From positions 385,001 through 449,000 of the forward strand of contig CALSFV010000263.1 in NCBI GenBank assembly GCA_943737045.1: 64,000 nt of DNA, in the 5' to 3' direction. Positions 31,088-43,400 of this stretch are shown one piece after another. The translations under genes and the position numbers were made by a program. Positions within the stretch are counted from its first letter, which is position 1. Each line of letters opens with the position of its first letter. The stretch comes from Parapristionchus giblindavisi. Its lineage: Eukaryota > Nematoda > Chromadorea > Rhabditida > Diplogasteridae. A model generated the notes under the pieces. The model saw only the letters and a program-made list of their open reading frames with translations, did not search any database and was not told the origin of the DNA.

Positions 31088-32963
31088 ATGACGTCAGGTT
31101 AGCTTATTTGATTTATTGATCAATATATCGATTTTTCCAATCAATATTTTCGATCAAACGCTGTCGCCATATGCCGATCTCACTTTAATTTAATACAGTG
31201 GTCACTTTTAGCTTGCGAAAAAAATAAAGAGAACACTCCGAGCTATCTGGTAGCCCTTCAAAAATATTGACGACTAGACTACATAACACTATTCTACCGT
31301 AACCCTCGAGCTACCGTAATCCCCAAACTTACTGTACTCCTTCAGACATCACTCTCCTCGCCGTTCTTCTGTTGATCAGCCTTCCTCATCCATCTTCATC
31401 CGACTGCGTTATGGACGAACAGGCGACCTGGTGTGGGTGTGGATACATGCAGCAGGCACTAGGACGTACTGTATTTATTGATTTATTGATTGGCTTAGAG
31501 ACATTATTGATTTTTTGGGGTCTGCGTCAAGCACTAAGACTTACTGTATTTATTGATTTATTGATTGGTTATCAGAATTTATTGATTTTTTGGGGTCTGC
31601 GTCAAGCACTAAGACTTACTGTATTTATTGATTTATTGATTGGCTTAGAGACATTATTGATTTTTATGTCGGCAGCATTTTTGGCTTTACAAAGGGGAAA
31701 AGCTCATAATAAGACGTACTGTATTTATTGATTTATTGATTCTATTAAAAGTATGGATATGGGCGCCGGAGCCCATTATATTTACATATTGAGTGCTTAG
31801 ATTGTATCGAACTCATTACCCTTTGGGTTACAATTATATTATATTTGTTGTAACCATAAAAAAACGTGTTACCCGAATCAATTGTTCTATTTACTCGAAG
31901 CTAGCAATTCAACTAGGCCTGAAACATATCCAAATAAACTTTCGCATGCTCATGATTCGATTCCCGCCCCGGGCAAATCAACTTTGCTGATTTTTTGTTA
32001 TTGTTAGTACCGAAGGCTTCAAACCAAGTATAGGGATTTCCCTCCAATGAACCGCCATACATGACAACTAGCGTAATTAGTGCATAGAGTATTATCGATT
32101 TCGTTGTTATCAGGTTATAAATAGAATAATCTATTGAGCCTATCAATAATCAATCACTAAAAAATCAATAATAGTTACCGTATACCTATTTCCAGCTTGC
32201 GTCGGGGGAGAATGTCCAGAAGGCTACATGTGTATCTGCGATTATTGTTGTAAGTTTCATCTGCAGTAATCTAATCTACAATAATACATTACCTTTTGGG
32301 CTACAATATTTTTACTGGTCAGATATCATTGTAAAATCTAATCGATCGATAGTTTTGATCTGCACATATGGTATTTTATCGATTACCCATATTCTCATTA
32401 ATCATTGCCAATATCTACCGTAATCAATGTCTCCCGAAGTTTCTAATTGCCCACATCTACCGTAATCAAGCCCTACCGTAGTCCATTGAAGGCGAGGGCT
32501 GCATGGATGACTGCTACGATTGCGCGCTCTACGCCCAGTTCTGCAGCAACACCAACTACTGTGATCTCCGACAAAAGTGCAAGGTACGGTAGGACGACAT
32601 TTCACACTTCACCATAATTCACCATAAATAAATAAATAATAATTAGGCATAGGGTAGGGCGACGTTTCACACTTCACCATATTTTCCTGCTACGGTATTG
32701 TAACGTAATATGTTAGCTGTTGAGCAAAAGCCCATTAGTAGACGAAAAGTGTTATCATTATCCCAAAGTTGAATCATTCTCAGTTTTTTTCCAAAGCTAT
32801 TTTGAACTCTCCTCCCTGGCCACGCTCTCTCGTAAACCAATAAAGCGAGAGAGTGTGGCCAGAGCGAAGAGTTTCAAATTAGCCTTGAAAATAATATTTA
32901 TTAAATAATAAATTAAATTTACAGCGAACCTGCGGCATCTGCACGGACGTTCCTCCTCCATAA
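31088..32963 (+). CDS. Small secreted cysteine-rich protein with ShKT domain
   Basis: Exons 31088-31097, 31346-31465, 32196-32249, 32492-32583 and 32925-32963; all phases agree and the frame ends at TAA 32961. The first exon of ten bases (ATGACGTCAG) is the least certain. Reading: a signal peptide (LLAVLLLISLP), a cysteine pair region, then an ShKT-like module with GCMDDCYDC, CALYAQFC, C..R.KC and the characteristic RTCGIC end, total about 105 residues. ShKT modules are very common in nematode secreted and cuticular proteins and need not be toxic. Extra cysteines beyond the usual six suggest a variant. The gene lies upstream of the secreted phospholipase A2-like gene on the same strand. Confidence 0.65.
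31464..31740 (+). repeat. Tandem repeat that includes the exon 2 donor region
   Basis: Three to four diverged copies of a unit of about 75 bases starting near TACTGTATTTATTGATTTAT. Each copy ends with a variant of the last 20 coding bases of the ShKT gene exon 2 (GTCAAGCACTAAGAC against GCAGGCACTAGGAC). In copies two and three the donor GTACTG is changed to TTACTG. Confidence 0.7.
32786..32880. mobile_element. Short palindromic MITE, CTCTCTCG loop family
   Basis: Inverted arms TGGCCACGCTCTCTCG and CGAGAGAGTGTGGCCA. Similar palindromes occur at 34440-34520, 37445-37540, 38700-38830, 40290-40405 and partly at 15605-15660. Lies in the last intron of the ShKT gene. Confidence 0.6.
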
Positions 32964-33034
32964 ATGGCTTGACCCTTCTTTCTATAACACTGCTGTTGCA
33001 ACAAACAAAACGGGTTTCCTAGTGATCAAGCACT

Positions 33035-33039
<5 letters not shown>

Positions 33040-33089
<50 letters not shown>

Positions 33090-33146
33090 ATATATATATT
33101 TATATATATTTGTATATATATATTTATATATATAATATATATTTGT
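33040..33146. repeat. TA-rich microsatellite
   Basis: (TA)n followed by TTTGTATATATATTTATATA-type repeats just downstream of the ShKT gene stop, in its presumed 3' region. Confidence 0.85.
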
Positions 33147-33559
33147 GCCAATGTTGCGCAACCGTCCGTTTTCTGTGTGACTTGACATTGAAGCACACTA
33201 CTGATTTAATTTATTAACTGTTTTTTTCATGGATAACTTTTAATTATTAAGTTAATTGTTTGTATTCTAAGCTCAATTTGTGTCTTTGTAGGTATTTTCT
33301 GTGTCAGTATTTGTGAATTTAATAAGTCAAATGACTCTGTGAGCCATTTATGATAGAAATAACAACGTTGACCCTTTGTCGTAATAGTAATATTAATACG
33401 TATTCATGAATAAACAATGAAACGTGTGATCAAAGAAAAATAAACGAAATGAATCGATAATGGAGGTGATAATGCTAACGTTAGACGACGATATCGATCT
33501 AGCGCTCAAAGCTACCGTAATCGAATCATACCGTAGTCTATTGATTCATTGCCATAAAA

Positions 33560-33670
33560 ATCAACTTGACTCATATTGAAACACAACAGAGAGGAAATAT
33601 AGAGATCAAAGATCAAATGAAAAAATAACAAAAGATCAAAGATCAAGGATCAAAGATCAAAGGAGGCGAG
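33560..33670. repeat. GATCAAA repeat tract
   Basis: Irregular tandem copies of GATCAAA. Short runs of the same word occur inside introns at 36555-36635, 36800-36825, 46385-46430, 50572-50590, 50745-50765 and 60540-60570. Confidence 0.7.
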
Positions 33671-34607
33671 AATTATTCAAGACATCTATCATGAGCGACA
33701 TAGAAAGAGGTGAAAAGGGCCAGCCACTATCGATCAAAAGACAGGGAAGAGACACTGATCTCCCCCCCCATTATTGATTGTTTGTTTGAACTCTGCCCCT
33801 CTAGTTCTTCCTGCCTCCTCCTCCCCTCCAACCAGTACGTGGGCATCAATTATCCAACTCTATACTACGATCATTACTATTATTCCACTTTTTTATTGTT
33901 ACTCTTACTTCATTGGTATTGTGTTTAGTGATAATTCGTTATAATTCATTCATTACCCCCATTTTTCATAGTTCAAATTATCAGTGGCTCTTGTTCGATT
34001 CGACTACGACTCGCTTCACTGACGACCTTATTTGAGCCATAGGTTATCTAAGATGCGACAATTAGAGAAACGTTTCATATGTGAGATGTCTTACTTAGTT
34101 TACTCTGGTTCTCGTTACGATCTCAAGCGAGAGAGTGCTATCTAACGTGTATTTTTGGGTAGAATTCAGAGTAAGCTATCTTTTCTCTATGGTAGTATAG
34201 CTAGACATCCTCTAAGAAAATTTACCGTGAGTATTCATTGGAGTATTATCGATCGCGAAATTTGTTGCATAGAATTTGGGCTGATCCATTCCATCTGAAG
34301 TCCTAGCTAACAATAAGATCATTTAGTATCATCTATTCCCTTCCCAATGGCTCTTGGCTTGATAAAAACCATTCATTGTATTGCATGAGCTCTCGTACTC
34401 CATCGTAACTTTCCTTTCCATTAAAAGCGCACCCCGAGCTAATCTGAAACTCTCTCTGGTCAGGTTCTCTCGCTTTCTTTGTCTACGAGAGAGCGTTACC
34501 AGAGCGGAGAGCAAAATTAGCTTGGGTGTGCATTTAAGTAATTTCATTTAAATCACGTAGTGATACGTGAATAGTTCGTAGGCCGAGTTCGCCCATCTTT
34601 TCTCCGA

Positions 34608-34866
34608 CCCTTTCTACCTCTACCTCTCCCTCTCCCTCTCCTTCCCCTCTCCCCTTCTCTTCCACTCCCTCTCCCTCTCCCCATCTCTTTCTCTCCCTCT
34701 CCCCATCTCTTCCTTTCCCTCTCCCGCTCCCTTTCTCTTCCTCCCTCTCCATCTCCCTCTCCCTCTCCTTCTCCCTCTCCCTCTTTCCTGCCGCTCTCCC
34801 TCTCCATTTCTCTTCCTCCCTCTCCCTCTACCTCTCCCTCTCCTCATCTCTCCCTCTCCTCTCAAG
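34608..34866. repeat. Polypyrimidine tract (CTCTCC-rich)
   Basis: About 260 bases almost purely C and T on the plus strand, made of CCCTCTCCCTCT units. It creates three long spurious minus-strand frames rich in G, E and R. Mirror-repeat composition could form triplex DNA. Confidence 0.9.
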
Positions 34867-35909
34867 TTTTCCGCCATTAATTGCCCTCTTGATTACTTGT
34901 CATTGTACCCATGCTCACTCTTTTGTTCCACCGTTCTGGTTCTTGGCTCATTTCAAACAGCATTGAGTTGGCACCGAGCCAAGAAACCGCTCTTGTTGTC
35001 TGACGCTCTCGTTCCACGCACTTCTTTCTCTAACCATCTTTCAACTGCTTAAATCATGATTTAGCTGTCCTCTTTGAACCTGCATATCGTACCTTGTATC
35101 ATGTGAACGGATCTGAACTTGCCGATTAAAACTTTGACATTTTGACATTGGCGATGTCAATTTGACATTGAAACAACTTTATCAGCTTTTTGATAGGTGT
35201 TTCGTAGTTGGGTTGCCATGAGGTTTCTCCATTCAGTTCGGGATAATTTAGCGAGCATTATCGAAATCTCACATTATCCCGAATCCTTGTCGGACACTGG
35301 CCCCTTTCCGTACAGGTATACATCCTCGCGACCTTCCCAGACATAATTATCCTTTTTTTCAAAATACGCCCTTGCAATTAGCTCCCAAACTGCCACTGCA
35401 AGTAAAACCCACACCGATATACTATCTATCTTTCCTTGATCCCCTCATATCAGCTTATTTTCCCCGTTATGTATAATATGATGGAATTCAGAATAAAAAT
35501 AATAGGTAATAAGTTTTTGCGATCACGCACTCATCAAAAGTTCAAAATCAAAAAGTTCGAATGCTGCGTGTTCTAGTCATTGTTCCGTTATGCTTCACAT
35601 CATATTTGTATAGTTTCTTTTTTCGTTTAATGAAGTTTTGAGCGTAGACCTCTTTAACAATGAATACATATTACTCTCGATCAAGCAATGCACAGCGTTC
35701 TCATGACTTTCAAAGCAAGAACGACCGCTCAACATACAAACTCTCTCGAATACAATGGTCTTTCCTTTGTCTTGCTTCGAGGAAAAATGGCTTGGACCAG
35801 AATACTGTGAATGATGAGCTCACATCGAAAAAATCCCTAACAACGTCTATTTACGGAATTCTTTCCTCATAGAATCATTCCTCTAAAGGTGAGGGATTTT
35901 TCTGTGGGT

Positions 35910-36060
35910 TTATGTGGTGTTACATTTTCAAAACGGGCGCACGGCGTGCGCACTTTTCAAAATGTAACACCGTATAGAAAACACACACGCCGTGCGCACG
36001 GCGTGCATTTCAAAACGTTCGCACGCCGTGCGCACGTTTTGAAAATGTAACACCACATTA
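35910..36060. mobile_element. Palindromic MITE with TGTGGTGTTACATTTTCAAA ends
   Basis: Left TGTGGTGTTACATTTTCAAA and its complement at 36040-36058; in between GCGCACGGCGTGCGC palindromes repeat three times. It sits 375 bases before the phospholipase A2-like gene start. Confidence 0.75.
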
Positions 36061-36434
36061 CAGATCCGGTGACACGCAGTTGATCTAGATATAGTGTTTA
36101 TATGTAATGCAAGCAATAATGATAATAATTCATGCAAAGGATTGTTTGTCCACATGATAATTAACCATATCACATCTTTCTCTAACAATAATTTTATATC
36201 CAACACGATAAAGGCATACAAATTCACGGAGATCTCTGACGTCTCTTGTTCTGTAGATTGATCTCTGATATTCGGATAAAAATCAAGCCGAGTTCTCTGA
36301 ATTACTCATTGATATTTTTATTCTTTGATTGCTCTTTGATCTTTGATCTCTTTATTCCTTGATTGATCTCAGAACTTCGATCTCTCTCCAATTTTCGATT
36401 GATCTTTGAACTTTGATCTCTCCAGCCTCCTCCG

Positions 36435-39400
36435 ATGTCTCCCATTTCCTTGCTGGTCCTGCTTCTTCCACTCACATTAGCCGCAGAGACCGACAATGAG
36501 GATCTGCCGGAACTCGGAGTTGACCCGACATGGGAATGTGGAACCGATGAGGTGAGAGCAAAGATCATAGATCATAGATCAAAGATCATAGATCATAGAT
36601 CAAAGATCAAAGATCATAGATAAAAAATCAAAGAACCGATGAGTTGAGATCACATGAGACACCCCAACCTCTTTGCCCCCATTCATTATCTTTAACTTTA
36701 TCTACCGTTTTTGAGAGTATATTATTTAACTTCCACTCATTTTATTCAACAGTATCGTTCATGCTTGAGCATGCGAATATATAATAGATCAACGAAAAAT
36801 CGAAGATCAAAGATCAAAGATCATTCATTGCAGGATACCAAGCGAGTGGCCGAAGCAGAGATCCTCTCACAATGCCCGAAACTGAAGAGTAAGTCACTTT
36901 TGCAGTTTTTACTACAGTAGTGGCTACAATTCTTATCATCGTACACATACAGTAATCTTTACCGTAATCGGTACATGGATCTGAAAGTATTCTGTAAAAC
37001 TCATACGGAATATCGGTAGAGTTGAAGTGGCCAATCGATACGAGACTTACATAGATCGATTATCCATGGAAAGTAATACAAGTTTCATGTTGATCATTTT
37101 CTCTAGCGACCCCTTTCCAGGATTGAAAATCGTTAATAAAAAAGGTTTAAAAGAAGCGATAGAACGAACGAATGAAAAACTCAACAAAAAAAGTTTCACG
37201 GCAGATCTGCATAGGAACCAAACCCACGAATTGAATAAGTGAAGTTCTTACCAATGCTCTACTGATGTGATGCTTCCGGAAGGCCTTGCTAATTTGTGCC
37301 AATTTTTCATTTTCTTATCGATTTTTAAGTCCTGAGAATTGGTAGTCTACAGAAATTATCAACACAAAACTTTCATTTGTTTGGACCGTGATTTGGTTCA
37401 AATTATTGGCCAAACGTTCAGCTCCAGATTATAGGCACAACCCGAGTTAAATTTACCCTCCGCTCTGACAACGCTCTCTCGCAGACAAATAAAACGAGAG
37501 AGCATTGAAAGAGTGGAAAATTTCTAATTAGCTCGGGTGTGCTTTTTAAATCTGGTCACTACGAAATCTCGGAATTTACTTACCGTAATCTTTCATTCAC
37601 TTACCGTAATCTTCATTCAGCTCCGGTCAATAACTGCTGCCTCGCCCATGATGCCTGTTATGATAGGAAAGGCGGCCAGGAAAAGTGCGACAACGTCTTC
37701 TGCGATTGTCTCAAGGTACGGTAGTTTGTGTATCGACAGAAATCTTCTGAATACTGTAGCTCATAAATCTACCGTAATCTTAACTTCGGACTAAAGTGGA
37801 AAGTATGTAGATATACTCACAGAGAAAATTCACGTGCGAGATATTCTGTTCCATGAAATAGACTGTTAGAACAGAACATCATAAATTGAATATCTTACTT
37901 TTCAAGAGGTGTTTTTGAAGAAATTTCTTATAGTTAAAAAAATAAAAAGTAAGAAATTATAAAGTTTAATATTATAAATTTTCTGTGTGAGTACTACAAT
38001 AATCATTCCACGGTAGGATGTCTACAGCAATCATTATAATTCGATGATATACCGTAACCGTCATACTACCGTATACCAAGGTCTCTTACAGAACGCAACG
38101 CAGCCTTCGAAGCCGTGCGCGGAGCAGTCCGGCCCTTTCTTCTGTGAGCTTGTCAGACTCTTCGGAGCTGCTGCCTACGATGCCGCCGGCAAGGGCCACA
38201 TGAAAGAGGAAAAACCGGAGGTACAGTACCCATTAGACTACGGTATCCCGTATTGAGAGTACGGTACGCTTGAGAAGATTAGCCGTATTGATGTTACCGT
38301 ACCCCTTGGCTACCGTAACTATAAGCCAAGGGTACCGTAATCCCTACTAGGGTTACTGTAGGTCATGTTCGCTTTATCTTATTTGTTTCACTAGCACACC
38401 AACGGCACAGCTGCCAGTCCTTCAGAATCTATGCACGATGACGATAGGAGTAAAGCCTTCAGCACAGATACCACTGGAGTGCCGGTATGTCTGGATAAAA
38501 ATAAACCTATCAACATGCTTGCAAGCATGCTAGCACTACTCCATTGCACATGGAAATTCCGTTTTGGAGTAGATACGTTCTGTAACTGAACTTTTTGAGT
38601 CTTTTCGTTTTGGAACATTTTAAATATTGAAAATAACATTTAGCTGTTGCGAAATTAGCTCCAAAAGTAAGTTCCAAAATGGAGTAGTGTCAACCCTTCT
38701 ATGTTTAAAGGGAGGGTAACCTCTCTCAATGGCCTCTTCATTGCGCACACTATTTCTCTTTTCTCTAAAAACGAGAGACCGTAGACCGTTGAAGAGGCCG
38801 TTGACAAAGGTTTCGGTCCCTTTAAGCCCCTCTTCCAGATTACCTACGATCAACCACCTCCTCACAGGGTGGCCACCTCACATCATCGCACTAGCAAAGT
38901 GAAATCTCGCGTTCACGCGCACAAAGATCACTTCGTACGCAGCACAGATTGTCATTTTATTGATTTATTATTGATTTATTGATCGGCTCCTCTGTTATCT
39001 ATGCATGTGAAGTTTCACGCATGAGCATGTCTAGAGCTGTTCATTTTTGGTTTTGGATTTTGAGATATTTTCTGTAAAAAAATGATTGACATAAAAAACG
39101 CATAAAATTACGAAACGAAATTTAAGAAAAGTTATAAATAAAATTTACAATTTCAGATGACTTCCAAAAAACGAATAATATTTTAAATAATATTATTAAA
39201 AAGAATTCACATTTCATTTCTTCTTGTAATAAAATCACTACAGGAGGGAAGCGGAGAGGAGATGATGTACGACTACGAAGGTCTCGTGGAAAAGGAACAT
39301 ACCAAGGTACTGTATTGTGTCTGCGGATACGGTATTCGTGGTATACGGTAACCAAAGTATACTGTAGCCTCATTAGACAAATATTCATACCGTACTCGTG

Positions 39401-39766
39401 ACCTAAGTACTGTAGGCAGCACATACTAAGGCATAGTCGAGAACAACGAATATTTATTAATTCCTTAGTTATGACATACTGTAGCTCGGGAATACTGTAT
39501 TTACTAATTCCTTAGTCATACTGTAGCTCGGGTATACTGTAGTCTATAATCAAAATATACAGTAACCCATTGCAGAGACCAACTCGCGCGGACATCATGA
39601 GTGTCGCTGATAAGGTTTCATCAGGAGTACCGAATGTCGATTCGTTCACGTGAGTGGGCGGGGCTTACACACAAACTACAGTAGCACTCTCTTCAGACCT
39701 CCTCTGCACATTCGTGTTCGACGAATGCTCGCGCTTTCTTCGTCCAGATTCTACTGGAGATTTTAA
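36435..39766 (+). CDS. Secreted phospholipase A2-like protein (8 exons)
   Basis: Exons 36435-36551, 36834-36888, 37621-37715, 38092-38220, 38395-38484, 39244-39306, 39576-39649 and 39697-39766; all GT-AG, phases agree, 230 residues ending TAA. A signal peptide (MSPISLLVLLLPLTLAA) is followed by TWECG, then NNCCLAHDACYD, which keeps the CCxxHDxC active-site block with catalytic His and Asp, then KCDNVFCDCL and FFCELVRLFG, the pattern of nematode secreted PLA2-like proteins. The C-terminal 90 residues are low in hydrophobic content (EESGEEMMYDY-like acidic part, then arginine-rich end) and match nothing I know. Expected reaction: calcium-dependent hydrolysis of the sn-2 ester of phospholipids; the upstream calcium loop was not recognised, so activity is inferred. 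Several donors begin GTACGGT or GTACTGT. Confidence 0.7.
37816..37991. mobile_element. MITE with CTCACAGAGAAAATTC ends
   Basis: TA-flanked, relative of 14308-14478. Lies in intron 3 of the phospholipase A2-like gene. Confidence 0.65.
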
Positions 39767-40139
39767 AGAAATCGATCGATTATCGATTAGTGAATTATTG
39801 ATTAGCTATCGATTATCGATTCCAACGCAAATCATTACATGTAGCACAACTTTTCATTGATTGTACTAATTTTATATATTTCAGAGACTGTTTTATCCCT
39901 TTCCCTGACTTTAACTAATGTTTTTTCGCATGTTTCCTCGTACAGTTCGTGTATTTCCGTGTTATCTTTCGTTCTTGCCACGATTACACGCAACAAAGAC
40001 GATATTATGATCCTTGCTATGTACGGGACCTAGTATACAACTGTTGCTGTGCTCAATTACACAACAATTCGCAATAGTGCACACTCCGAAAACGAACTTA
40101 TTGTACAAAAAACAACGTTTACACAACAAAAGACAACAA

Positions 40140-40440
40140 CAAATAACGAAAAACGATGAGTGAGACAGTCAAGGACGTGTTAGCAACATATTAGAAATTA
40201 AAATTTAAAAAAAGGAAATGAACCAATAGGACAACAGGGAACTAGTACCGTAAAATGTGGATAGTCAACAAGTGCTGCAGAACAATTAAAGGGCGTAACC
40301 TATCTCAATGGTCTCTTCGACACGCAATGCTCTCTCGTTGTTAGAGAACAGACAAATAGTGGGCAAAATGAAGAGGCCATTGAGTGAGGCAACACTCCCT
40401 TTAAATAATTATAGGTGATTATAAAAACATAATTCACAGA
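40140..40440. other. Downstream region of RING gene 1
   Basis: 40150-40270 is similar to 53180-53320 and 61785-61930, which lie downstream of the other RING genes, so this flank was part of the duplicated unit. 40290-40405 holds a short palindromic MITE. Confidence 0.5.
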
Positions 40441-40475
40441 TCGATAAGCTTTATCGATACCAAATACCCTCCTCC

Positions 40476-43400
40476 TCAAACGTAGAAGTTCATCTTCGAC
40501 GTGATGTTACCACGGCAGATATGGCATCTGCAAGTATGCATGGGCGCTTACAGTAATCCACTATGCAACCGCGACGCGTAATTCACCGCGTCGCGGTTTT
40601 GTTTTTATTACCAAACCTGTCATCAGGCAGTTTAGGCGCACATCCCGTGCAGATAGTATGACCACATGGAATAAAGACCACAGAGCAATCAGCATCGTAG
40701 CACACACGGCAGTTGACTGTGAAAAGTTATCATACAATTAATCAATCAATCAATAAAATATACAGTGATCCAAAGATGCTCACACTTTTTGGCATCCGAA
40801 GCCTCACTCTTGTTCGTTTCTTTCTCGATCAGCATAACTTCTTTTATAACTTGAACCAGTAACTTGAGTTGTTTGGCATGTTTCATCATTTTTCGACTAG
40901 ACTCCTCTGTCTGAATAATGTTGAATCTATTATTTTATATGCTATATTTTGCATATCGATCAAACTGTTCTTGTATCATAATAAATCCCCTCGACTAATA
41001 AGACCATTGCCAGGACTGTGGGACATACCTGTGCAAATGCCATATTGTTCATGCCTGTCGACAGTTTGTCCGTGTAATAGTCCAGCTAAATATCACAAAT
41101 CAACAAATTGATGTTAAAGATGGTGTCCCATGAATATTTTCGTGAATAAACTGTGAAGACAGGATGGTAGCAAAAGTCATATAAAACACTATCTGAGAGA
41201 ATTCAACAACTGGAATATTTCTTGGTATCGATGAAAAATGATTTTTTCTGTCTTATGTGTGATAATTACAGGCTCCATGAGTGTAGTTCACTGGTACTTG
41301 GAAATTGCTTCCAATTGAAAATTCGCTTCAGGGGGTGACCACACAACGATTTGGCGCCTTTTCCTAAAAAGTTTATTTCGAATCCAATCGATTCGGGAGT
41401 GGATGCAATCGACTCCTTGCCTAATTCTAAGAAACTATTGTCGAGGAGAGTTTTTTGATCAACGGTCAACGAAGGCTGGAATCAGGAAATTTCGAAAAAA
41501 AATTCACATTAAATTAATTCTCACTATTTTCCCATGGAGAAAGTAAATTTTTTATTTGCTCAATCGATTCTACATATCATAACACATCTTCAGTTTAAAA
41601 AGTGTAATTTATAAAAAATGGGAAATTTATGCGCGAATCAATTTTGTTCGTTGAACTTAATTGTGGTGAGGATTGGCGACTTTTCATAAAAAGTTTATTT
41701 CGAATCTAATCGATTCGGGAGTGGGCGCATTCGAATCCTTGACTAATTCTAAAAAACTATTGCTGAGGAGAGTTTTTCGATCAACGTTCAACGAACGCTG
41801 GAATTGGTAATTTTCGAAAAAAAATGTTTACATTAAATTAATTCTCACTATTTTCCCATGGCGAATGTAAACTTTTTATTTGCTCAATCGCTGCTACATA
41901 TCATAAGCGCGTATACGAATAAGTAAATAGAATAAAAATTACATCACAATGATGATTAGAATAGTGAACAACACTGCCCAACTACAGCTACACTCCGAAC
42001 CACCGGATGAACAGTCAAATACTCGTGTCCATACGTGGGCGGCATTGTCGCTAGCGACAAGACCCACCCGATTTTGGCTCCCGACCCACCCGATTTTCGC
42101 CAAAATTAGGTAAAAAATGAACATATTTTCAGGAGTCACCAGTGGGCGATTCAACGTGATCTGAGCCACCGAGGATGCCACCGAAGTAGAATCCTTCACA
42201 CACAAATGGATACATAATTTACAAATTTTCTCGTTGCTCGTAAAAATTTGTAATGGTTGAATAAAGTCATGTAAATTAAATGAAGAATGATGAATGAATA
42301 AACATTTTTATGAAATTTGTTAGTTACTCGTAAACTCGTAAAGAAATGTAAAATGATCCTATTGGTTTTTGGAGTACAACGAATCGTGAACTGCACTTTT
42401 AGTACACAGCAGAAAGAGGGCCATTAGTCACAGGATTTATCGCTAGAGGGAGAGAGAGAGAATCGAGTTGTTAGCAGTGACATAAAGATGGTTTCGCTAT
42501 TTGCCCTTTTCTGTCTTGTGCCTCTCTCTAATGGTGCTGTGTTGCCTTTTCCAACAAACGGAACGTTCATCAGTACCCGTAGTGAAGATGATTGGCACTG
42601 CGGGATAGGGAAGTTATCGGGAGGGATAGCAAAAGCTCTTTCGTCTTTGTCAAAAGAAAAGTATAGTAAGTATTCTCCAATTTCTTTTAAAACAATTGAT
42701 ATTTTTTCGCTATAAACTTGTGCTGTATGGAGCACGATGATTTACTGGAATTCGACGAAATCAACCGTGGAGAGGTTTGACTTTAATTCTATTTCATAAA
42801 TGTCTTTGCCTAAGTGTAATAGCCCACTGCCAAACGCTTGCAAGAACGACATGACCGAGTTTACAGGCCGATCAAATATTCTGCGAGTGTCTAGGTAGCG
42901 TTGGATCGTTCTACGCAAAATACGTGATCAAGCCGCTCTTCTGCACGGCTGTTCGTGCCTACACAAATCTCTTCAATTAGACTAACAGATATATTCTTTG
43001 TATTGATTGTTTCCTGTCATGAAAGTTGATAAAGGTTAACTGATTTACTTCGTTTAAAGATATAAAGCGCAACGTAAAAGGACGAGATGAAGCACAAGCT
43101 AACGCACGTACTATATAAACTCAAAATTATTGAATTGTTAAGCGGTAAAGGGCAGTATACAGACAATCGCAAAAAGAAAACACAATGAAAACAGAATTTT
43201 TTTTAAATGCACAAGTTGAAAAGGGTAACGTTTTATACTTACAGTCTGATTAGGAGTTCAAGTTCAACTTCGAAGTTCATTGGGTCAGTTCGATTACTTC
43301 CATTGAAAGTTTGTTGAATTTAACTGATTAAATCACTAAGAGTATAAATTCATGATTATTTTTCTTCCCAAATCTAACTTTCTAATCATAACCATTCGTA

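Noticed and set aside
31372..31731. 119-residue frame with repeated FIDLLIGLETLLIFWG
   Set aside because: Beyond exon 2 of the ShKT gene it is translation of a tandem repeat in the intron.
34534..34877. Three long minus-strand frames rich in Glu, Gly and Arg
   Set aside because: They arise from the CTCTCC polypyrimidine tract; all three frames are open because of composition, with no splice or start support.
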